Origin: Alitta virens
Taxonomy: Eukaryota; Annelida; Polychaeta; Phyllodocida; Nereididae
Assembly (NCBI GenBank): GCA_932294295.1
Contig: OW028578.1
Span: 37,656,685-37,720,684 of the forward strand
Reading direction: 5' to 3'
Length of the DNA: 64,000 nucleotides
This document shows positions 55,245-64,000 of this stretch, piece by piece (the stretch's first letter is position 1; each line of letters starts with the position of its first letter). Below the pieces are notes generated by a model. It saw only the letters and a program-made list of their open reading frames with translations. It was not told the DNA's origin and did no database searches. The translations under genes and the position numbers were made by a program.

Positions 55245-55935
55245 CTGCTGAAAAGGAAATAATGCGACGTGTTGAATTCTCTTGAGGTCTCATCAGCACA
55301 GCCTTCCACGACCACCATGCGACGCAGCATCAAAAGCGCCCTCTAATGGAAAACATCATTTACGATCATCAGCCACCTTGTGAGATTATCAGGAAACACA
55401 AGGGAATACATACTACAGGGAACAACATCTAACCACTATATTATATCATAGCAGCCACTGCTTGTGTTTTTGTCTCACTTTTCGTAGTTATTTAATATTA
55501 CTGTGACAGTTAGGCTAAATAATGTATATGATAACAGTCCACTGGTATAAAACTTATCTCATTTAAACCAAAATCATATGCTGTAATAAATACACGAATG
55601 GAATGGATTATCACATCTTATAGTTATAGATAACAATTGCTGTTTACACAAAGTTATACTACTAAGACCACTTTTTTGGAATCAATCAGATATTTTCAGT
55701 ATTTTATTTGACAGAGATTGACATTTTATTCATGTGGCAATATTTTCAATAATATTTGTGTTGGTGTTTATTATATTTGTCTCTTGGATGTACATTTATC
55801 TATTGTGTCCAGTCCAATCTGGTCAGTAAAAAAATGTAATTTCACTTCTAATAAATTGTTTACATAGAAAATATAAGACAATTTGGCATTCCAAAAAATT
55901 GCTTTGTAATGTGCTGAATAAATCATTATGGGCGA
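55245..55935 (+). other. Probable 3' UTR of the peptide gene
   Basis: Non-coding sequence follows the stop. Polyadenylation-like AATAAA occurs at 55586 (GTAATAAATAC), 55849 (CTAATAAATTG) and 55918 (TGAATAAATC), the last followed by TATGT and T-rich sequence. The true end is undetermined. Confidence 0.4.
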
Positions 55936-56095
55936 CTTCATGTTATGTATTTTTTGTTTTTTTTTTCTTTCTTTTTTTGTGGGTCTGTAGAGCTCTAATG
56001 GTTGTTACGATCAGCTACAGTATTCTGTAACAGCACATTTTTACCATGACCTCTGTGGTTATTTATATACAAGAAAAACAAGAAGACAATGCTGC

Positions 56096-56420
56096 AGAAG
56101 TTTTAGATGGAGCATGGACAGTTGCATCGTCAGAACGACTTGTCAGTCTGATTGAAACATTTGATAAGAATGATATAATCACCCCAACATCTGGGCAATA
56201 AACTTGTTTTCACCTCTTTTGACCCAAGTGTAACCTAATTTTTCTGCACAGTTTTAAAGCTATTTCTGTATTATTCTCGACTAAACACCTATATAGCCCT
56301 GAAAAGTATTTGATGATAAGGACATTAGGAATGGGCAAGAAAGTTGGTCAATTACTTTATAACCTTTCTGATCCGTCTCTTTCACCCCTGAACTGTCCAT
56401 GCTCGCTCTAAAACTGCTCT
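56096..56420. repeat. Inverted-repeat pair about 260 bp apart
   Basis: GTTTTAGATGGAGCATGGAC then AGTT (near 56104) is inverted at 56391-56416 (AACTGTCCATGCTCGCTCTA then AAAC). It could be a MITE of about 325 bp. The interior includes LINE-derived GGGCAATAAACTTGTTTTCA. Confidence 0.5.
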
Positions 56421-56675
56421 ACTGTAACACTTGCTTAAAACGAGAATGACACAAAATGTAATTTATTATTTTCATTGACACTTAGTAAATTTGCGAACTT
56501 CGCAGAAGGTCAAGTTCAAGTTCACTCATTGCAATTCATATCAGATACATATATTTTCAATCATCACATATTTCTTTATTATTAAGACATATTTATAGGG
56601 AAAAAAACATTCCGAGCAAATAAAAACTCCTTTACAAAATGGCCCTGTGACAAATTAACAAAAAACTAAGAAAGA

Positions 56676-56950
56676 AGACTGGTGTAGTGGTAAGACACTC
56701 ACCTACTCCTCTGAAGAACCCGGGTTCAATCTCAGGCCTGGGCACCTTTCATGAGCATCATCCCAGCAGCTGGATGTCACTTGGATGTGATGCTAATTGG
56801 CACTCCATTGTACTCAGTGTCTATGCTGAGGCAAGTAAAAGACCCCACCGATGGGGTAAATGTATAACATGGGTGGACTCCCCCTCGCTGTCACCTCATC
56901 AATCAGCCCCTTGTGGTAGCAATAACTTGCCTTAAAGAGCTGCAATTTCC
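56676..56950 (+). mobile_element. SINE-B, near full-length
   Basis: A-box region TGGTGTAGTGGTAAGACACT, B box CGGGTTCAATCTCAGG, then CTTTCATGAGCATCATCCCA, GTCTATGCTGAGGCAAGTAA, GGGTAAATGTATAACATGGG, CACCTCATCAATCAGCCCC and CTTGCCTTAAAGAGCTGC. The TATC tail is absent. Confidence 0.85.
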
Positions 56951-57175
56951 ACATTCAAATTAAGAGAACTAAAAATAATACATGAAACATTCAGTCCTTA
57001 AGTGAATCGGGGAGGGTCTTCCACTTAATATTGATACTTAAATATGCATTGTAATAACATTAGTCACATAATCACCAACACTGCCACAAATTGACCATGT
57101 TTGCTTAATGCTGTATGTTAATATATAGGGGAGTCTTGCCACCAGCTGTTTGCTGTGAGTAAGCAAAAATTGGGT

Positions 57176-57560
57176 TAAACTTGGGTCAAAAGAGGTGAAA
57201 ACAAGTTTATTGCCCAGATATTTATATTTATTGATAAAAAGTACATAAAATCAACAACATAAAAACATAGGGGTGTAAAGGTCACGGGACATGCACACTC
57301 CCCCTACCAACAAAGCGTTGTCTTTTAATAGCACCTTTAAATTTTTTTTTAACTGAAATTGACCATATCAGGGTCAAGCCTGTTCCATACATTGACAATT
57401 CTATTAGCAAAGAAATATTTTCTCACATCAGTCCGGCTATAAAAGTGAAATAAATTTTTACCATGACCTCTGTGGTTACTACTTTGTCTAATAGAGTTTT
57501 GAATATTCATTTAAGTGACATTTCGTGGTATAGAATCAGGTCAATGATGAAACTTGGTGT
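57176..57560 (-). pseudogene. LINE 3' end with RT C-terminus (minus)
   Basis: The minus strand reads RGHGKNLFHFYSRTDVRKYF then FANRIVNVWNRLDPDMVNFS and stops, a classic ORF2 C-terminal pattern (SRTDxRKxFFxxRxVxxWN). A 3' UTR follows, ending GGGCAATAAACTTGTTTTCA then CCTCTTTTGACCCAAG. The same 3' terminus is at 56197-56240 in plus orientation, and CCATGACCTCTGTGGTTA also occurs at 56046. Confidence 0.85.
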
Positions 57561-57885
57561 CCACACAATTATCCAATTTGTAGGTTTTTTTTTACTTGCC
57601 ACAGCAATAATAGGTTACCTACACCAAAATTCATAAAAGATAGACAGAAGAGAGAATAGGAAACGAAAGAAAATAAGTAGATAAATAAGAGGTCAATAGA
57701 TTATGAATAGGTCCAGGTAAGGGGACTCCAAAGGCAAAGTAATGATGATCTGCTTTCATCAAACTGAAAGCAGTTTAAGGAGTTTCTAGAGCAGAATTAA
57801 AAATAATATAGGCCAAGTAAACTAGTATAGTTAATGTTGTCCCATGGTTAATAGTTACTAAGCACCACTCTGTCTGTTTTAATGG

Positions 57886-58070
57886 TGATGGTGGATTAGG
57901 GCTTTACGTCCTGTATTTCTGCACCTGATGGGCTAATTAGGACAAGCAGGGACCATGGCAATGAGACGAAGGATGAAACAGCCATCCAGCTTATGCTCGA
58001 TCGGGAATTGAAACCCGGATCCAGTGGTTGGAAACCCAGCATGCTATCACCGAGCTAGGCCCCCGCCCCT
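57886..58070 (-). mobile_element. SINE-A copy
   Basis: On the minus strand: GGGGGCCTAGCTCGGTGATA head, GGGTTTCAATTCCCGATCGA (B box with one extra T), body and CACCATCACC tail. Confidence 0.88.
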
Positions 58071-58079
58071 GTGTATGGG

Positions 58080-59350
58080 CCTAGTAAACTGAAATCTGTA
58101 CTACAAGTTAATGAAAACCCGAATTAAGAATGAGTAATAAACTTCAACTGGTTCTGCACTATTTAGTATACATATTGGAATGAATCAAAGAAATATTGAA
58201 AAAAAGAGAGAGACAAAAATATATGGAAAATATGTAAATTATCGGTTACGCTCTAAAAATGACTATCTGCATATGAATTTGTTTGTTTTAAATCGGCCAA
58301 TACTTTGTCCATTGTTAGGCAATGATTTTATAGTTATAAATCAAACAATTATCCTGGTAGGCTTAAACGATCATTGTCTATTGAAAAACAATGTAATAAT
58401 TGATTTTTAAATTTATCTTAAAACAGACATGCTTTTGTGGCAGATTAATATTATATTTATTATGCAGTTGACATGGTTGACATTTCCTGTGCTAACATTA
58501 CCATGTCCATAGTTGACAGAGTGCAGCTTAATAACGTATAACATTGGGGACAAGATGAACAGTCATTAGTCGAAAGCATAATACCTGGTGCTTGTTAGTC
58601 AGGCCCCACCATGCTTAAGTATGTCTTCCCATGGGCTAGGATGAGCATTAATGATCTTTTCCAAGACTCCCTCTCACAAATGACCATCTTGGGAATTCCC
58701 CCTGACGAGTTCAAAGCGAGGCTCGGGGATTCCGGAAGTTGAGCATGCCCAGAATGCAGCCAGGGCAAGATCCTCGTTGCTAAGCATCTGTTTCCTTGGT
58801 TACATGCAAGAGTGATAATTTAAATATTGTATCAATTGTCACATTGAGACATATTTTCATATCAAAATAAAGGTATTAGGTATTGTTATTATATTCTAAA
58901 ATCTCATTGATTGTCACACTATTCTTTTTGTTTAACGTGACTATTTTAATTTTGTTGAGTTTAAGGTTGTAGTGGAACTTTATTTTACATATTTCTGCGC
59001 AGATGTGTCTGAACTTGACTTGACACAATATATTATGTAAAATAAGATGTCATTTTTAGCTTTTATTAATCATAATAATTCGAGATACTGGGATTTTGGT
59101 AAAAGGAAGAATGTAGGAAATAGTTTGGGTAGGAGTATGCATTATACAGCATCGTACAAAATCCTGTGCACTCCTGTTAAAAACATACACAATTATAAAA
59201 ACTTCGTTTTAGTTTTATATACAAATAATGTGGCTTGTTAGCTATACTCTATCCATAAAGAATAATATAATTACTCAGTAATCTGGTGTTATTGATTTAC
59301 AAGTTAAATTATAAAGGAAAGCGATCAAATATAGGACTCAGTATTGGCAA
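58080..59350. other. No recognised feature
   Basis: Short frames (up to 76 codons) without motifs. AT-rich except 58590-58790, which has more balanced composition but no identifiable frame. Confidence 0.4.
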
Positions 59351-59354
59351 TACT

Positions 59355-59510
59355 TGTATGAGAGAAAAGGGGCAGGCTGAGTCCACACCATGTTACTCAT
59401 TTACTGCACTGGTGGGGTCTTTTACTTGTCTAACCTAACCATAGACACCCATTCCTAGGCATCACTTATTCAAAATCTCATGCAAATTACGTGCAGATGT
59501 AGCTCATTAA
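59355..59510 (-). mobile_element. SINE-B fragment
   Basis: GAGTCCACACCATGTTACTC then ATTTACTGCACTGGTGGGGT, CTTTTACTTGTC and CCATAGACACC is SINE-B body in reverse. The head ends at GCAGATGTAGCTCATTAA. Confidence 0.6.
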
Positions 59511-59519
59511 AGCTTTATA

Positions 59520-59686
59520 TAGCTCTGGACAGCTCTGGGCAACTCTGGACAGTTTTGGACAACTCTGGACAGCTCTGGACAGCTCTCAACAGCTCTGGAT
59601 ATTTCTGGAGAGCTCTGGACAGTTCTGAACAGATCTGGACAGGGATGGGCAACTCTGGATAGTTCTTGACAGCTCTAGACAGACTT
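59520..59686. repeat. 10-bp minisatellite AGCTCTGGAC
   Basis: About 16 imperfect units (AGCTCTGGAC, AACTCTGGAC, AGTTTTGGAC). The Trp/Ser/Gly frame is repeat-derived. Confidence 0.92.
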
Positions 59687-60234
59687 AACCAAAGGAATCC
59701 GTCTTTATCCTCATGTCATACAATATGTATCTAAGCATTCGGTGTTTTCTATTTGCAGGAATTCACTGCCATATTGTGCTTGCCCTTGGCAACAATGCTG
59801 TGTCAATCATCACTAATAAATAGAGATGTCAACACATAGGTCGTGATGTAGGCTTTTGCCTTAGGCTGTGTCCTTCTCCTGACAGCAACCTTGAAATTGT
59901 GCAGCTGAGAAATGCGACGCTTTTGTGTTAAATTGTATTTTATTGTATTTATCTGTCAATGCCAAATGCAGGTCGCTGATTGGCCAAGGGCTGATAGATA
60001 TTCCCGTATTCACAAGATGGTCAGTTTGGCCATGCCCTCTCCAAGGATATTTTCAGTATCGCTGAAATGACGTCACAGCACGTGCTGGCAATCCATGGCA
60101 GCATCTCTCGAGCACGTGCCATGACGATGTCGACTTTACTGAACGTTTTAATCCGTAGCTACATAACGAAGAGGAATTCAGACAAAAACTTGAAATCACA
60201 GTGTGACCAACTAATTTGCGCTTCTCCTGATAGG

Positions 60235-60830
60235 TAAATATTTTGGGTAAGATTAGTAGTAGCCGAGAAAATGACTATTGTTTACATCGCTTTTATAGTG
60301 CGATTTTTACTGTGGTTCCAACACAGCTACAGAATGATCACGGGAGTGTCAAGGGAGTGTCAAGGGAGTATCCCTGATTTTTTTTATGTGTTCGGAAAAT
60401 ACAGAGGATAAAATCGTTACTCAGATATCATTCCAAATCAGGCCTTTGGCTTCGTGAAATATGACAACTTAGTAGAATAAATTCCTGTATTCTCAAAATA
60501 AACATATGATAACTTATAGTATTGTATTTTATCCTCTGTCAATCCCAAATGCAGTTCGCTGAAGATAAATATTTGTGTAGGACTAGTAGGAGCCGAGAAA
60601 ACAATTTTTGTTGACATCACTTTTATGGTCACGATTTTGACTGTTGATCCAACACAGCTCGGAAATGATCAATGGAGTGTCAAGTTCGTTTCTCCTTTAA
60701 TTTTTTTAGGTGTTTGGAAACGACATAGGATAAAATCATTATCAAATGTGGATATTTTGAGAATACAGGAATTCATTCCACTCATGAAATTTGACAATTT
60801 CATGGAATAAATTCCTGTATTTAAAAAAAA
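60235..60830. repeat. Diverged tandem duplication, period about 330 bp
   Basis: 60240-60500 and 60565-60830 share TAGGAGCCGAGAAAA/TAGTAGCCGAGAAAA, CCAACACAGCT..GAATGATCA, GGAGTGTCAAG, GGATAAAATC and GAATAAATTCCTGTATT. Copy 2 contains a hairpin (AATACAGGAATTCATTCCA ... GGAATAAATTCCTGTATT, 60760-60820). A GTCAAGGGAGT unit is doubled in copy 1. Confidence 0.7.
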
Positions 60831-61296
60831 AGCAAAGTAAGCATCCAAGCATACTGTCCCTTTTTGGCTTCAAAATATTCATTCAGTTTTACCAAAAACC
60901 ACCATAGGGTTGATCAGTTCACGTGTGACCTAGGACCCAGAAACGACAGCAAAATCTGCTACGGAGGTAGTGCCCTCTGTAGGCTCTGCTACCTTTTCAC
61001 CCATTAAGTTGTGGTAACGTCATCCAATGTTTAAGTATGCCCAGGTTCAAGGTCACGCAAGAACTGACCTGGTTCAAATATAACAGAGACACTTTTAGTC
61101 CCAAATATAGTGTAGTTTGCTATATAAGCGGCTTTGACTGTTCAATGGAAAATAATGCAATCGAGTCCACCTCGTAAGACTAGTTAACAGGCCGACGTCA
61201 TGACGATAGCTCTAGGAGTCCATACGAAGCTTGGAATGTAATGTTCAATCAATATCAAAGGTATCATGCCACACCAGCTGGAAGTTAGGCAGCATT

Positions 61297-61302
<6 letters not shown>

Positions 61303-61332
<30 letters not shown>

Positions 61333-61499
61333 TAGGGCTTTAAGTCCTGTATTTCTGCACCAGTTAGGCTAATTAGGACAGGTAGGGACCATGGCAATAA
61401 GACGAAGGAGGAAACAGCCATCCAACTTAGGCTCGACTGGGAATCGAACCCGAGACCCAGCGGTTGGAAGCCCAGTCAGATTCCTAGCTAGGCCCCTGC
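61303..61499 (-). mobile_element. SINE-A with TG-repeat tail
   Basis: The minus-strand head (GGCAGGGGCCTAGCTAGGAA) is altered in the A box; B box GGGTTCGATTCCCAGTCGAG; body intact. On the plus strand a TG repeat (61301-61329) forms the tail side. Confidence 0.88.
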
Positions 61500-61570
61500 C
61501 TTACGGCAGTGTTTATCCTGGATCTTGATGCATGTTACCAAATACATGAGATATAAAATACATGTAACTA

Positions 61571-61687
61571 CTAGATAGCATTCCAAATCGGTCTAGCATC
61601 GTTTTCATTTAACCCACTGTCGTTACAACATTGCATTAACATCGCCGATGTTGCAGCGATGTTGAAACAATTTGGAATGCTACTGGG
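61571..61687. mobile_element. MITE-E copy
   Basis: TAGATAGCATTCCAAATCGG at the left and ACAATTTGGAATGCTACTGGG at the right are inverted with small losses. The interior (AACATCGCCGATGTTG) is self-complementary. Confidence 0.8.
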
Positions 61688-62584
61688 TACATTTAAGTTA
61701 TTCTTTGTACTGTCAGATCGCACTCAAATATCGCCGAAAATGTCACTGTCACCATAGTTTTTAAAGAGCATTTTCATAAATTCACGTTTGCTTGTTCATG
61801 CATTAGCCTAGCCACGCCCCAATGGCAGTGTGGGAGTAGTAGGCGCAAACTTCATTGTTCAAACAGTTCAAATATCGTTTACAACTGATTTATATGTCCT
61901 AGTGTGCGAATAAAGCAAATTATCACAAATTTATAACGTAAACACAAGCTTATCATAAGCGCCTTGAGTAGCCTTAGCCCCCTATTGAGTGTCGGCAGAA
62001 CTAGGCGGCAATGGCTATCACGGATTATCAGAAAGAAAATGAATTCTAAAATGGCACAGAAATCGATAAAAACAGAAATCAACCTTATTATAACTGAGTA
62101 TGATCTGATAGAAAAGAGGTATTTCTAGATTTAGTTAGGCTTCCGCTAAACATTCACCATGGTCCTCTTGGCGAAGTTTATGTAACTGTAGGTAAATTAA
62201 ATGTTGTGTGGCGAAAATCTGTCAAACTTAGTGGAGAAAATGCCTTTGAGCCAAGCAATCTGATTGGTCCTCAGAATGGTGTCATCATTGTATTTGAAAG
62301 CTGCATCAAATAATGGTGGCTTAACTGTCTCTGTTGTGGCTAAAAAAGTTGGATTGCTTAACCACAGTGGCTAAGGCTGGAATTAATTTAGAGGAAGCCT
62401 AGTTTAGAGTAGGTGTATTTCGTATGTCAAATGTTTGATAGAGACTAGGTCTCCAACAAGGTCGAACTTCCAGATTTTTGCATGTAAGGCTTTATAACAC
62501 AGGAAATCGGACTTGTAGCTAACTGCAGGTCAACTTTGCCCCAATATCAAGCCAACTAAGCATGTAATCGTGGGAAGACCCTGA

Positions 62585-62703
62585 CCCAGATAGCATTCTA
62601 AATCAGACCAGCGTCGTTTCTATATCGGCCACCATCTGTACAGCATTGTTTTGGCATCGCCAACATCGTGCTGACGTCTACACGATTTGGAATGCTATCT
62701 GGG
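62585..62703. mobile_element. MITE-E, complete 119-bp copy
   Basis: CCCAGATAGCATTCTAAATC and GATTTGGAATGCTATCTGGG are inverted over 20 bp with one mismatch. The interior has GGCATCGCCAACATCGTGC. No target duplication was clear. Confidence 0.85.
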
Positions 62704-62984
62704 GTATGCTAGATAAACGCAGACTCAAATGAAAGATGGTCCAAATATTGAGGTAATTTCCATGCAGTTTGACATTGGCCCCGATATTATTGATGTTGAG
62801 CCGATATCAGCAAAAGATGGAACCAATGTAGACAAGATATATTTGTATCCAACATAGGTGAAGCCTACTGTCATGTTGATTAAATGCCAAATGCAACATA
62901 AATACTTTGATGCCAAAATGTTGGGACTCAAAACTTATCTCATCATTACATCTGCTGCTGACAGCTAGTTATATATGGTCAGCA

Positions 62985-63280
62985 GCTGGGTGGTGTGGTG
63001 GAAAGATGCCTGCTCCTCTGAAGGACGCGGGTTCAATCCCAGGCCCGGGCACCTTTCATGAGCATCATACTAGCTGGATGTCATTCGGAACGTTAAGTTG
63101 GCGGTCCCTTGTAGTCAGTGTCTATGCTGAGGCGAGTAAAGATCCCACCCATGGGGTAAATGTATAACATGGGTGGACTCCTCTCTCTCTCACCTCATCA
63201 ATCAACCCTCGATAGTGGCAACGACTTGCCTTAGAGGGCTGCACTTCCCATATCTATCTATCTATCTATCTATCTACTAA
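62985..63280 (+). mobile_element. SINE-B, full-length with TATC tail
   Basis: GGTGGTGTGGTGGAAAGATG head, B box GCGGGTTCAATCCCAGG, CCTTTCATGAGCATCATACT, GTCTATGCTGAGGCGAGTAA, ATGTATAACATGGGTGGACT, CACCTCATCAATCAACCCTC, TTAGAGGGCTGCACTTCC, then TATC units at 63251-63275. The 3' module (CATCATTACATCTGCTGCTG) lies just before its head. Confidence 0.9.
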
Positions 63281-63289
63281 GTTTCGGAC

Positions 63290-64000
63290 CAGTAGCAAAA
63301 TTGGTGCCATGATGGATTGCCAGATCGGGATGACATTATTCCAACGTTGGCCACCGCCGGCCAAAATGTCCCGGCAACGTCCGCCAATGTCCAGCTGATG
63401 TGTATGTTGTCCGGGTGTATTTTTCACCAGATTTATTGTTTTAGTTTGTCTTGAAAATACGGTGCACCACATTTGTTTTGCATTTGAACTGATTCAATGA
63501 GCATATATACAGCAATTTCCTGCTGCTTAGTGCCAGGTTGGAACCAAATAATAATTTGTTGTAATTTTTTAACCAAAATAGTATTCTTTATTTCGCAGTT
63601 TAAGGGTGAGCTGTACAATCCACGGCCAACAATTTAAGAAGAAGGATCAAAGAACTTTCAAAATTTTATTGAAAATGAACAATCAGCTGCATAGGGGACA
63701 AAGGGATTTTATTTCAACTCAGAGCATTGGGAATTTATATCTCTGGACGGGTTTACAATTAAAGGTATCAATTTAAATTCACTCTAATATTTCTATATTT
63801 CAATACTTGTCATAACAGACTATTGTTGCACAATCATTTATCCCATGTTATATCTAATTGAACTTACACAAGATACAGAATATTAAAACTACTAGGACTT
63901 TGACTGTTGCAATTAAATGTCTAGGATATTTTAATTCTCAAAATATATCGGAGGTAATTTCATGAAGCAAACATTCCTGATAAACACACACGCGTATGTT
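63290..64000. other. No recognised gene; degenerate CCAACGTTGGCC repeat at 63330-63420
   Basis: CCAACGTTGGCCACCGCCGG, CCGGCAACGTCCGCCAATGT and TGTATGTTGTCCGGGTG resemble the 47100 repeat. Beyond 63430 nothing was recognised. Confidence 0.4.

Noticed and set aside
9559..61499. tRNA genes at the A/B-box sequences
   Set aside because: The tRNA-like heads lack intact acceptor stems and are followed by a constant body module with target duplications, so they are SINEs.

Overview
This is nuclear DNA from an animal, AT-rich and dominated by repeats. It has no operons, rRNA, CRISPR or phage. The evidence for an animal genome is non-LTR (LINE) reverse transcriptases, tRNA-derived SINEs with A and B boxes, MITEs, a degraded Crypton-type tyrosine recombinase, long GATA/CT/TAG microsatellites and one exon resembling an invertebrate neuropeptide precursor. 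A bilaterian marine-type invertebrate (lophotrochozoan or ambulacrarian) fits best. The species cannot be fixed from sequence alone.

Layout. 1-5.6 kb: G-tract hairpin repeat, Crypton/KIAA1958-like recombinase pseudogene (minus), LINE 3' scraps, a pentanucleotide array and a fold-back MITE. 5.6-14 kb: mostly anonymous, with dispersed repeats, a MITE, LINE tails and two SINE-A copies, one with a triplicated tail. 14-17 kb: CT microsatellite, then a 2.1-kb transposon-like element with perfect 45-bp inverted ends and 21-bp palindrome-bearing arrays. 17-31 kb: SINEs, LINE tails, a pair of 300-bp inverted repeats, a perfect 189-bp palindrome and GATA arrays. 31.6-35.2 kb: a minus-strand Jockey/CR1-like LINE relic split by a plus-strand LINE with a 2.2-kb open reverse transcriptase frame. 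36-43.3 kb: GATA-family and 12-mer arrays with higher-order structure, plus MITEs. 44-47.7 kb: a truncated second copy of the plus-strand LINE, a 2.07-kb element with CCCAACAAACA ends, a TAG microsatellite and a 379-bp MITE. 48.6-50.4 kb: a small MITE and a 1.3-kb element flanked by TTAA. 50.7-56 kb: an unrecognised candidate exon (minus), a three-unit 0.93-1.1-kb tandem duplication, a MITE nested in a SINE, and a terminal coding exon ending in an allatostatin-C-like peptide. 56-64 kb: SINEs, LINE fragments, MITEs, a 10-bp minisatellite and a 330-bp tandem duplication.

Host coding content is probably confined to the peptide exon at 55.0 kb and, less surely, the exon at 50.75-50.97 kb. Other open frames are retroelement protein, pseudogene remnants or translations of simple repeats. 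Nested insertions with target duplications give relative ages: LINE into LINE, MITE into SINE before tandem duplication, LINE into DNA element, DNA element into microsatellite.
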